Shown piece after piece: positions 26,469 to 34,690 of a DNA stretch of 64,000 nucleotides. This DNA is from an uncultured Dysosmobacter sp. GTDB taxonomy: Bacteria > Bacillota > Clostridia > Oscillospirales > Oscillospiraceae. The DNA lies in contig CAKTIO010000009.1 in the NCBI GenBank assembly GCA_934565855.1, forward strand, positions 1-64,000, written 5' to 3'. Below the pieces are notes generated by a model. The model saw nothing but the letters and a program-made list of their open reading frames with translations, ran no database searches and was not told the origin of the DNA. The position numbers were made by a program, and so were the translations under genes. Within the stretch, counting starts at the first letter, position 1; the number at the start of each line of letters is the position of its first letter.

Positions 26469-28097
26469 TTACCAGATCGCAACCGTACCGTCACAGCGTG
26501 GTTCTGTGCCGGCAATGTAAACGCCGTTTCCGCTGCGCCAGATGATCTGCCCGCGTCCCATTAAAATGCGGTCATCGACTATAGAGACCTCGTGTCCCAT
26601 TGCGCGCAGCTCATCGGCAATTTTATCCCCCGCCTCACATTCCAGCTCAAGCCGTTTGCCGCCGACCCACTGGATACGCGGTGCATCAAGCGCTTCCTGT
26701 GGGTTCATATGGTAGTCCAGTGTATTGACAAGAAGCTCGACCTGTCCCTGCGGCTGCATAAATGCACCCATCACACCGAATGGACCGACAGCAGCACCGT
26801 TCTTCAGCAGGAAACCGGGAATGATGGTGTGGTAGGATTTTTTACCACCAGCAAGACAGTTGTCACTTTCCGCATTGAGTGTAAAATTCGCACCGCGGTT
26901 CTGGAGTGAAATACCCGTGCCTGGAATGGCAATGCCTGCGCCGAAGATCGTATAATTACTCTGAATAAGCGATACCATGTTGCCCTCACGGTCAGCGGTG
27001 CAGAGGTAGATCGTACCGCCGCAGTGGGGATCGCCTGTCTTTGGTTCAAGGGCATGGTTGCAAATCAGCGCACGGCGGGAGGCAAGGTAGGAGGGATTGA
27101 GCAGCTCACTGACCGTTGTTTTCATATAGCGTGGGTCTGCAACATAGGTCTTTGTATCTGCAAAAGCGAGCTTGACTGTCTCCATCATCTTATGATAGCA
27201 TTCGGCGCTTTCACGTTTTTCCGGCATGGTCATGCCGTTTAAGATACCAAGCGCCATAAGTACGGTAATACCGTGACCGTTTGGAGGAATCTCACAGACC
27301 GTATAACCCCGGTAGTCCTGGGTGATCGGCTCGACCCATTCAGAATGGTAATTGCGGAAGTCAGCTTCGCAGAAGTATCCGCCGGTGGAACGGGAGAAAG
27401 CAACGATCTGCTTCATCAGTTCTCCGCGGTAATAGCTCTCACAATTTGTTGCTGCCAGCTTGCGCATCGTTGCGGCGTAGTCCGGGAAACGAAAGATCTC
27501 ACCTGCGTGGTAAGGCGTGCCGTCCGGCTTCATGAAGTATTTCCACCAGTGCTCGTGTGGCGCGGGATTTTCTTCCATTGCCCTGGCAATGCGGCGGCTG
27601 TCGCGCTCCCACTGCCGCGCAACGTTTACTGGTACAGGATACCCATCCTCCGCGTAAGAAATGGCGGGGGCAAACAGTTCGGTTAACGGCTTTGTGCCGA
27701 AGCGGCGGTTCAGCTCAGCCCAGCCGGCAGGTGCGCCAGGCACCATTGTTGGAAGCCATCCGGATTTCGGAATTTCCGCATAGCCCATTGCACGGACCCT
27801 TTCAGCGCTGAGTGCCATCGGGGCGACACCGCTTGCATTGAGACCGTAGAGCTTTTTGTCACGCTCAATCCATACGAGCGCAAAGCAATCCGAACCAAGA
27901 CCGTTTCCGGTGGGCTCCAGGAGGGGCATAGCGGCAGCCATGGCAACGGCAGCGTCTACGGTATTGCCGCCGCTTTTCATTATGTCAATACCGATCTGCG
28001 CACCCAGCGGAACACTCGTGCAGGCAACGGCATTTTTGGCATAGATGACGTTGCGCCGCGAAGCATACCGGTAAGTCAGCGGGTCAAAGTCAGGCAT
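26469..28097 (-). CDS. Gamma-glutamyltransferase family protein
   Basis: This 542-residue Ntn-hydrolase of the GGT family has the N-terminal GGNTVDAAVAMAAAMPLLEPTGNGLG-type region (about residues 38-63). The likely autoprocessing and nucleophile threonine is Thr362 in HCGGTIYL. No signal peptide is seen, so it is probably cytoplasmic, unlike the exported GGT of many bacteria. Substrates may be gamma-glutamyl peptides or cephalosporin-like amides; the sequence does not decide. GGAGG lies eight bases before the ATG. The gene is monocistronic on the minus strand at the left edge of the accessory region. Confidence 0.88.
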   Translation of the reverse strand: MPDFDPLTYRYASRRNVIYAKNAVACTSVPLGAQIGIDIMKSGGNTVDAAVAMAAAMPLLEPTGNGLGSDCFALVWIERDKKLYGLNASGVAPMALSAERVRAMGYAEIPKSGWLPTMVPGAPAGWAELNRRFGTKPLTELFAPAISYAEDGYPVPVNVARQWERDSRRIARAMEENPAPHEHWWKYFMKPDGTPYHAGEIFRFPDYAATMRKLAATNCESYYRGELMKQIVAFSRSTGGYFCEADFRNYHSEWVEPITQDYRGYTVCEIPPNGHGITVLMALGILNGMTMPEKRESAECYHKMMETVKLAFADTKTYVADPRYMKTTVSELLNPSYLASRRALICNHALEPKTGDPHCGGTIYLCTADREGNMVSLIQSNYTIFGAGIAIPGTGISLQNRGANFTLNAESDNCLAGGKKSYHTIIPGFLLKNGAAVGPFGVMGAFMQPQGQVELLVNTLDYHMNPQEALDAPRIQWVGGKRLELECEAGDKIADELRAMGHEVSIVDDRILMGRGQIIWRSGNGVYIAGTEPRCDGTVAIW

Positions 28098-28127
28098 ATG
28101 GTCATCCTCCTTTGTCTGAGTGATTTC

Positions 28128-28156
28128 AGTATAGCAGAGTCTTTGAAAAGCGGCAA
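28128..28156 (-). promoter_or_regulatory. Promoter of the gamma-glutamyltransferase gene
   Basis: On the minus strand, TTGCCG and TATACT are separated by 17 bases and lie about 30 bases before the start codon. Confidence 0.5.
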
Positions 28157-28418
28157 GGAGCGTGTTCTAAATCCGGTCATTATGTGGTTGATGGTACCGG
28201 GGGGAGAGGGGGATGGACTTTTGTGTTTGCACTGGCAGATTAGCATTCGACAGTTCATTGCAATTAAAAAGCAGAAAAAGTGAGCGGATATCTGCATTCA
28301 CGGGAAAGTGAAGTGTAATTAGACGCATTGCCATATCCCTTGCAAATATAGCCGACAGATTTGTTGGACTTGCCGTTGTAATGTGTTTGGAAAAATGTTA
28401 CACTTTGTTTTGTAATAA

Positions 28419-28582
28419 GGTAGAGGTGCGTTTTGCTAAGAGTATGGTCACTCCGAAAAGGGAAGTCGCGATTCCTGGAGGATCGAAAAGGAGAAAACGC
28501 CGAAGGCAGGCGAGGCGGAAGCTTGACCTGGTTATATGCAAAAGATGCGTATAACTGTCGCATGATTGCGGAGAGCTGTCCA
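28419..28582 (+). ncRNA. Lysine riboswitch (L box)
   Basis: The conserved L-box blocks are present in order: GGTAGAGGTGCG (28419-28430), AAGAGTATGG, CCTGGAGGATCGAAAAGGAG, the CGCCGAAGGCAGG core, a CTGG element, CTGTCGCATGATTGCGG, and the closing GGAGAGCTGTCC. P1 can form between the first and last blocks. A terminator hairpin follows at 28645. Lysine binding would be expected to lower expression of the transporter gene downstream. Confidence 0.9.
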
Positions 28583-28644
28583 TTACAAAAACATGGATTC
28601 ATGCCTGCTGGGGCGGCGGGCGTATGATATGGAATTGTACGAAG

Positions 28645-28674
28645 GCAGTCGATGGAATCATCGGCTGCTTTTTT
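28645..28674 (+). terminator. Expression-platform terminator of the lysine riboswitch
   Basis: GCAGTCGATG pairs with CATCGGCTGC (one G-U) around a GAAT loop and is followed by TTTTTT. It sits 63 bases after the aptamer and 30 bases before the start codon. Confidence 0.85.
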
Positions 28675-28704
28675 GCTATGTAAAAAATGAAAAGAGGTAA
28701 ATGT

Positions 28705-30234
28705 ATGGAATCCGTATATGTTGGCGCATTATCCCTGCTGCCTCCCATAGTGGCGATTGTGCTGGCTCTGCTGACAAAGGAAGTGGTACTGTCTTTGGTA
28801 GCAGGTATCCTGTCCGGTACGTTCATCTATGCAGTCGCGTCCGGACTGAACCCTGTGGTGGCGCCTGTGAACATCATGTTTGAGCTGATCATCAGCCGGG
28901 CAGATATGTATATCATTCTGTTCTGCTTCCTGTTGGGATCTCTGGTCTATTTGATCAACGCTTCCGGTGGTGCAAAGGCGTATGGCCGCTGGGCGACAAA
29001 GGTCATCAAATCCAAGCGGCAGACCACGCTGCTGACCACCTTCCTTGGCTGCATGATCTTTGTGGACGATTACTTTAATGCCTTGACGGTCGGCTCTGTG
29101 ATGAAGCCTGTTTCCGACCAGTACAAGGTCAGCCGTCCCAAGCTTGCCTACCTGATCGACTCCACCTCCGCTCCCATCTGCATCCTGATTCCCATTTCCA
29201 CATGGGGCGCCGCCGTGGGCAGCTATCTGACGGACACAGGAGTGTTTGATTCCGGCTTCACGGGCTTTATGGCAATGGTGCCCTGCAACCTGTACGCACT
29301 GCTGTGTCTGCTGATGGTGGTGCTGATCTGCCTGTTCTCATGGGATTTTGGCCCGATGTATAAGTTTGAACGCCTGGCAGACAAGGGGGACCTCTCCGCC
29401 ATTTCCAGCGAGGACTATGAGAAGATCGAAAACTCCAAGGCGTCTCTGATCGACATGGTGGTTCCGGTGGCGGTGCTGGTGGTGTTCTCCATCCTTGCCA
29501 TGATGTATATCGGCGGTTATTGGAGCGATGATCCCGCTGTGGCGCACCAGTTCGGCGCCGCGCTGGGAAACAGCAGCTCCGGTCAGGCGTTGACATGGGG
29601 ATCCTTTGCGTCCCTGATTGTGACGATGGTGTTGTATGTCTCCCGTAAGATCATGACGTTCCATGAGTATCTGGATAATGTGATCAAGGGCATGGAGCCG
29701 ATGATCACGGCGGGCGTGATCCTGTTTCTGGCGTGGGCAATCGGCGGCGTGTGCCGCGAGCTGCTGAGCACACCGGAGTATGTCAGCAACCTGTTCCGCA
29801 CCATGGGCATTCCCGGAGCCGTCCTGCCCATGATCGTCTTTATCTTCGCCGCGTTCCTGAGCTTTTCTACCGGCACGTCTTGGGGTACATTCGCTATTTT
29901 GATTCCCATTGTTTCTCCGGTGGCACAGTCCATTGCGCCGAACCTGGTGGTGGTGTCTCTGGCTGCCACACTTGCCGGCAGCATCTTTGGCGACCACTGC
30001 TCTCCCATTTCCGATACCACGATCCTCTCCAGCACGGGTGCAAGCTGCCGGCATCTGGACCATGTCAACAGCCAGATGCCCTATGCGCTCCTGCTGGCAG
30101 TGTGCAGCTTGATTGGCTACGGTGTGATCGGATTTACTGGTATGGTTTATCTGGGACTGGCAGTATCTGTGGTGCTGCTGGTGGTACTGCTGGTGGTACT
30201 GCACCGCGGCGCTGTGAAAAAGTACGGTGATTGA
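28705..30234 (+). CDS. NhaC-family antiporter-like transporter, probably lysine transport
   Basis: This 509-residue integral membrane protein has about twelve hydrophobic segments and NhaC-family features, such as FVDDYFNALTVGSVMKP near residue 120, STSAPICILIPISTWGA near 160, and a late FGDHCSPISDTTILSSTGASC. NhaC-type proteins are usually called Na+/H+ antiporters, but members preceded by lysine riboswitches are thought to move lysine. Here the L box directly upstream supports a lysine-responsive role. The start at 28705 follows AAGAGGT by seven bases; an earlier ATG (28687) lies before that site. Confidence 0.9.
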   Translation: MESVYVGALSLLPPIVAIVLALLTKEVVLSLVAGILSGTFIYAVASGLNPVVAPVNIMFELIISRADMYIILFCFLLGSLVYLINASGGAKAYGRWATKVIKSKRQTTLLTTFLGCMIFVDDYFNALTVGSVMKPVSDQYKVSRPKLAYLIDSTSAPICILIPISTWGAAVGSYLTDTGVFDSGFTGFMAMVPCNLYALLCLLMVVLICLFSWDFGPMYKFERLADKGDLSAISSEDYEKIENSKASLIDMVVPVAVLVVFSILAMMYIGGYWSDDPAVAHQFGAALGNSSSGQALTWGSFASLIVTMVLYVSRKIMTFHEYLDNVIKGMEPMITAGVILFLAWAIGGVCRELLSTPEYVSNLFRTMGIPGAVLPMIVFIFAAFLSFSTGTSWGTFAILIPIVSPVAQSIAPNLVVVSLAATLAGSIFGDHCSPISDTTILSSTGASCRHLDHVNSQMPYALLLAVCSLIGYGVIGFTGMVYLGLAVSVVLLVVLLVVLHRGAVKKYGD

Positions 30235-30246
30235 TCAAGATTTTGA

Positions 30247-30275
30247 TTGCTTCCAGAGACTGGAGCCGTTACAAT
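30247..30275 (+). promoter_or_regulatory. Promoter of the aldo/keto reductase-glycyl radical operon
   Basis: TTGCTT and TACAAT are separated by 17 bases in the only gap before the three-gene operon. Downstream, ACCCGCA at 30297 and TGCGGGT at 30319-30325 can form a leader hairpin before the first start codon. Confidence 0.6.
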
Positions 30276-30353
30276 AAAATCAAGTGATTGCGCATCACCC
30301 GCATTGGCTCCTGGCCGGTGCGGGTCGTGTGCTACTGGAAGAAGGAATATACC

Positions 30354-31232
30354 ATGCTGAAAGATCAAATTTTGCTGCCGGATGGTTCCTATATGCCCAG
30401 GCTGGGACAGGGGACTTGGCAGATGGCAGAGGATGACCGTAAGGCGGAGCGAGAGATTGCGGGGCTTCGCCATGGGTTTGATGTCGGATTCCATCTGATT
30501 GACACTGCTGAAATGTACGCCGATGGAAAGGCGGAGCTGTTGGTGGGAAAAGCATTAAAGGGCTATGACCGGGCAAAACAGTTTATTGTGACCAAGGTCT
30601 ATCCGGCAAACGCCAACCGCCGCCGTATCCGTTCCAGTCTCGACCGCTCCCTCACGCTGCTTGGAACGGACTATGCCGACCTGTACCTGCTGCACTGGCG
30701 GGGAGAATCCGACCTCTGTGAGGTGGTGGCATGTATGGAGGAGCTGAAGGCGGAGGGAAAGATCCGCCGCTGGGGCGTGTCCAACTTTGACGTGGAGGAT
30801 ATGGAGGCACTATGGAAGGTGCCGGATGGCAAAAATTGCTGCATCAACCAGATTCTCTATAATCTCGGCAGCCGGGGGATTGAGTATGACCTGCTGCCGT
30901 GGCAGCGGGAGCATCATGTGCCCTTCATGGCATATTGCCCGGTGGGTCAGGCAGGGGCTTTGGTTACGCAGGATCATGTATCCAAGGAGCGGATCATGCA
31001 GGACGCCAATGTCAAGGCGGTGGCACAGCGCCACGGCTGCTCCATCGTGCAGCTGCTGCTGGCGTTTGTGCTGCGGCTGGAAGATATGGCAGCCATTCCC
31101 AAAGCCGTTGGGTTTGACCATATTGATGAAAACTATGCCGCCCGGAGCATCGTACTGACGGAGGAGGACATTGCCCAACTGTCACAGTCCTTCCCGGCAC
31201 CTGTGGAAAAGGTTCCCATGGAGAAATATTAA
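30354..31232 (+). CDS. Aldo/keto reductase
   Basis: This 292-residue protein is a TIM-barrel aldo/keto reductase. The catalytic tetrad can be read in IDTAEMYADGKAE (Asp, Tyr), IVTKVYP (Lys) and LYLLHWRG (His). The C-terminal NAD(P)H-binding helix region with AIPKAV is present. It reduces aldehydes or ketones, or runs in reverse. The start at 30354 follows AAGGA by eight bases. It is 29 bases ahead of the glycyl radical enzyme, so it probably handles a substrate or product of that enzyme. The substrate is unknown. Confidence 0.92.
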   Translation: MLKDQILLPDGSYMPRLGQGTWQMAEDDRKAEREIAGLRHGFDVGFHLIDTAEMYADGKAELLVGKALKGYDRAKQFIVTKVYPANANRRRIRSSLDRSLTLLGTDYADLYLLHWRGESDLCEVVACMEELKAEGKIRRWGVSNFDVEDMEALWKVPDGKNCCINQILYNLGSRGIEYDLLPWQREHHVPFMAYCPVGQAGALVTQDHVSKERIMQDANVKAVAQRHGCSIVQLLLAFVLRLEDMAAIPKAVGFDHIDENYAARSIVLTEEDIAQLSQSFPAPVEKVPMEKY

Positions 31233-31261
31233 CGGAGATTTCACAAAGGAGAGCAAAGCGT

Positions 31262-33640
31262 ATGACTGATCGTGTTCAAGCGTTGAGAAATAAATATTTC
31301 AGCTCCCGTCCCTGCATCACTGCCGAGCGCCTTGTGCTGCAAACGGAAGCCTATCAGAGGTTTGCCGGAGACGCCGCACCGCTGTTTCGTGCCAAGGTGG
31401 TCAATTATATCATGGAGCGTATGACCACTCTGATCATGGACAACGAGCTGATTGTCGGCACCCCCACCAACAAGTACCGCGGCGCCAACCTGCATCCGGA
31501 ATTCCAGTCCGCGGAAAAGTTCTATCTCCACGATATTGATGATTTCCCCACCCGGAAGTGTGACCCCTATGATATCTCTCCGGAGGATCGGGAGACCATC
31601 GTAAAGACCCTGAAGGAATATTGGATCGGTCGCTCTATGGAGGACATCGCATCGCAGGTGCTGCCGCCCGACATTGAGAAGGCACGGCGGGAGGACCTCA
31701 TTTCCGTGGGTCTGCGCAACGGTGTGTCCGGCGAGACCACCTGCGACCATGAGAAGCTGCTGCGCGTGGGTCTGCGGGGCTATATCAATGAATGCCGGGA
31801 GCGCATTGCCGCCACATGCAGCCAGAGCGCGGAGGAGCAGGAGAAGATCGACTTCTGGAATGCCTGCATCATCCAGTGCGAGGGGCTCATTACCTATGCT
31901 CACCGGATGGCGGATGAGGCACAGCGCCAGGCGGAGCAGTGTGCGGATTCCGCCCGCAGGGCGGAGCTGATGCAGATTGCCGCCAACTGCCGCGTGGTGC
32001 CGGAAAATCCGCCGGAGACCTTCTGGCAGGCATTGCAGATGGTGTGGTTCGCCCATGTGTATTTCCACATTGAGGTGTGCACCACTGCCTGCGGCTTCGG
32101 TCGGTTTGACCAGTATATGTGGCGTTTTTACCGCAAGGACGTGCTGGAGGATAAGAGCCTGAGCCGGGAAAGGGCGCTGGAGCTTCTGGAATGCTTCTAT
32201 CTGAAAGCTTGCGAGGTCTACGAGGTGCGTGACCAGTGGTACGCCTCGTCCTTTGCCGGCTATCCCATGTGGCAGATTCTGGTGGTGGGCGGTCAGACGC
32301 CGGATGGACAGGATGCCAGCAATGACCTCTCCTATCTCTGCCTGGACGCTGCCTCGGAAATGCAGACCACGCAGCCCGTCATGGCACTGCGCGTCTGGAA
32401 GGGTACGCCCGAAGCACTGATGCGCAAGGGCTGTGAGATGGTGCAGGCGGGCATGGCGAATCCCGGCTTCTTCAACGATGAGGCGGCGATGAAAATGTCT
32501 CTCGGCAAGGGCTGCACCATCGAAGAGGCGCGGGACTGGACCATTGTGGGCTGCATTCAGCCCGGTCCCGGCGGCGGGACCACCGATGGTTCGCCTGATG
32601 CCGGTTATGTCAATGCGCCCAAGGTGCTGGAGCTGGTGCTGCACAACGGCATCGACCCTGCCACCGGAGACCGGATGGGCTTGGAGACCGGCGATCCCCG
32701 AGACTTCAAAAGCATTGAAGAATTGAAAGATGCAGTGAAAAAACAGTTGCTCTATTTCTACAATAAGATCCGCGTGGGCTACAATATGATGCAGCCCTAC
32801 CATGCTACCCGTTTCCCTGTGATTTTTGCATCCATGGTTACCAAGGGCTGTGTGGAGTCTGGCAAGTCTGTCCAGCAGGGCGGTGCAAAGTATTCTACTG
32901 CGGGGATGTTTGTCACTGGTGCGGCGAATCTGGCAGATTCTCTGGTGGCAATCGAGAAATGCGTCTTTGAGGACCACGACCTCACGATGGACCAGCTGAT
33001 CCGGGTGCTGGATAAGAATTTTGAGGGGGAGGAGCGGACACGGCAGCTGCTGCTCAACAAGCCTGCCAAGTTCGGCAATGACGATGCACATGTGGATGGT
33101 GTGTACCGTGAAATGCTGCAATTCATTGCCTCCAATGTCCAGTCCTGGCACGATGCGCGGGGCGGCTATTATTCCTTCTCCAACCTTTCCCAGACGGTGA
33201 ATGTATCCCACGGCGCGGTCTGCGGTGCAACGCCGGATGGACGCCTTGCCGGAGAAGCCTTCTGCGACAATGCCTCTCCCATGATGGGACGGGATGTCAA
33301 CGGTCCCACCGCCACAGTGAAATCTGTCGCGTCTATGGGTCAGGAAAACTTCCACGACGGCGCACTGTTCAATATCCGCTTTGACCCGCAGGGTGTCAGT
33401 GGAGAGCGGGGATTGCAGGCGATTGAGGGTGTGATCCGTACGTTCTTCACTCACGGTGGCGAGCATATCCAGATCAACGTGGTAGACGATGAGACCCTGA
33501 AGGCGGCACAGAAGCATCCGGAGCAGTACCGCGGACTGATGGTGCGCGTGGCTGGCTATATGGCGTATTTCACAGAGCTGGACAAGGATGCGCAGGATTC
33601 CATCATTTACCGTACCACGCATTACCGCACCGCCGTATGA
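31262..33640 (+). CDS. Glycyl radical enzyme, PFL/dehydratase superfamily, unknown substrate
   Basis: This 792-residue protein has the length of glycerol and hydroxyproline dehydratases. The radical glycine is Gly765 in RVAGYMAYF, 27 residues from the end. The thiyl cysteine is Cys431 in GCIQPGPGGG. In characterised dehydratases the residue two after this cysteine is Glu (C-x-E); here it is Gln433. Near residues 157-166 the usual GH-x-x-x-D pattern reads GETTCDHEKL, so Glu158 replaces the histidine. The common GR-x-DQY block is present (280-285). AAGGAGAG precedes the start. The activase follows with a four-base overlap. It is clearly a glycyl radical enzyme, but not one whose substrate I can name. 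Confidence 0.92.
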   Translation: MTDRVQALRNKYFSSRPCITAERLVLQTEAYQRFAGDAAPLFRAKVVNYIMERMTTLIMDNELIVGTPTNKYRGANLHPEFQSAEKFYLHDIDDFPTRKCDPYDISPEDRETIVKTLKEYWIGRSMEDIASQVLPPDIEKARREDLISVGLRNGVSGETTCDHEKLLRVGLRGYINECRERIAATCSQSAEEQEKIDFWNACIIQCEGLITYAHRMADEAQRQAEQCADSARRAELMQIAANCRVVPENPPETFWQALQMVWFAHVYFHIEVCTTACGFGRFDQYMWRFYRKDVLEDKSLSRERALELLECFYLKACEVYEVRDQWYASSFAGYPMWQILVVGGQTPDGQDASNDLSYLCLDAASEMQTTQPVMALRVWKGTPEALMRKGCEMVQAGMANPGFFNDEAAMKMSLGKGCTIEEARDWTIVGCIQPGPGGGTTDGSPDAGYVNAPKVLELVLHNGIDPATGDRMGLETGDPRDFKSIEELKDAVKKQLLYFYNKIRVGYNMMQPYHATRFPVIFASMVTKGCVESGKSVQQGGAKYSTAGMFVTGAANLADSLVAIEKCVFEDHDLTMDQLIRVLDKNFEGEERTRQLLLNKPAKFGNDDAHVDGVYREMLQFIASNVQSWHDARGGYYSFSNLSQTVNVSHGAVCGATPDGRLAGEAFCDNASPMMGRDVNGPTATVKSVASMGQENFHDGALFNIRFDPQGVSGERGLQAIEGVIRTFFTHGGEHIQINVVDDETLKAAQKHPEQYRGLMVRVAGYMAYFTELDKDAQDSIIYRTTHYRTAV

Positions 33641-34575
33641 CTGGAAGGGAACAGGGTGTCCTTGTAGGCGGCATCCAGAAGTTTTCCACAGATGATGGTC
33701 CAGGAATCCGTACCACGGTTTTCCTCAAGGGGTGTCCCCTCAAGTGCCGCTGGTGCCATAATCCGGAGCTGATCGCCTTTGAGCAGGAGATCATCCGGAT
33801 GCCCAACAGCTGTATTCACTGCGGTTACTGTATGGAGCATTGTCCGCAAAAAGCGATTTACGTCAATGAGGAGCGGCAGATCGACATTCACCGCCAGAGC
33901 TGTAACGGCTGCATGACCTGTGTAAAGGACTGCTATGCCGGTGGACTCAAGGCAGTGGGGCGGAGGATGACCGCCCGGGAAGTCATGAATGAAGTGGTAA
34001 AGGACCGGGACTTTTATGAACAGACCGGCGGCGGAATGACCATCAGCGGCGGCGAACTGCTGGCACATAAGGAATTTGCCGCGGAACTGACAGATATGGC
34101 GGCACAGGAGGGGATTCGGGTCTGCCTGGACACCTCAGGCTGCGGAGACACCGAAGCGTTGCTCTTGCTAGCGCGCCGGGAAAATGTCACGGATATTCTC
34201 TATGACATGAAGTGTATAGACCGCCAGCAGCACAGGGAGCTGACAGGACTGGACAATGACCTGATTTTGCACAATCTGGAGCTGCTGGCAGCAGATCCGG
34301 TCACACGGAAAAAGGTACATATGCGGATGCCGCTGATTCACGGTCTGAACGACAACATGGAGCTGATGGAGCGGACAGCGGAATTTTATCAGGCACACAA
34401 GCTGCCGCAGGTGACATTGCTGCCCTATCACAGTATGGGCGTGTCAAAAATGGACCATATCGGCGGTCATCAGGAGCGTTATGCTCCGCCGGATGCGGAA
34501 TATGCTGAGCAGCTCCGCATACTGTTTGAACGCATTGGAATGCACTCTGAGATATCCGGTGTGGGAAGAACGTGA
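33637..34575 (+). CDS. Glycyl radical enzyme activating enzyme (radical SAM)
   Basis: This 312-residue activase has the radical SAM C-x3-C-x2-C cluster at Cys33, Cys37 and Cys40 (GCPLKCRWC). Two extra ferredoxin-type clusters are built from Cys59/62/65/69 and Cys89/92/95/99. The GG-x motif TISGGELL is near residue 133. The two auxiliary clusters are typical of activases for dehydratase and decarboxylase-type glycyl radical enzymes and are missing from PFL activase. It abstracts a hydrogen from Gly765 of the partner enzyme. The ATGA overlap with that gene shows tight coupling. Confidence 0.95.
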   Translation: MTGREQGVLVGGIQKFSTDDGPGIRTTVFLKGCPLKCRWCHNPELIAFEQEIIRMPNSCIHCGYCMEHCPQKAIYVNEERQIDIHRQSCNGCMTCVKDCYAGGLKAVGRRMTAREVMNEVVKDRDFYEQTGGGMTISGGELLAHKEFAAELTDMAAQEGIRVCLDTSGCGDTEALLLLARRENVTDILYDMKCIDRQQHRELTGLDNDLILHNLELLAADPVTRKKVHMRMPLIHGLNDNMELMERTAEFYQAHKLPQVTLLPYHSMGVSKMDHIGGHQERYAPPDAEYAEQLRILFERIGMHSEISGVGRT

Positions 34576-34620
34576 GAACAGGAATTCCTTGTACCGTTTC
34601 TAACTGATAAAAAGAAATGC

Positions 34621-34670
34621 CCCACCCGATTTACAGATCATCAAAATCTGTAAATCGGGTGGGCTGCTTT
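34621..34670. terminator. Bidirectional terminator
   Basis: A perfect 18-bp stem (CCCACCCGATTTACAGAT with 34646-34663) and a seven-base loop lie between the convergent activase and M28 peptidase genes. Confidence 0.85.
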
Positions 34671-34690
34671 ATCCGGAAAATTTTTGCCTG

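Noticed and set aside
31241..33622. Minus-strand ORF of 793 residues opposite the glycyl radical enzyme
   Set aside because: It is an antisense shadow created by codon bias. Its sequence is rich in His/Gln/Leu and has no family motif.
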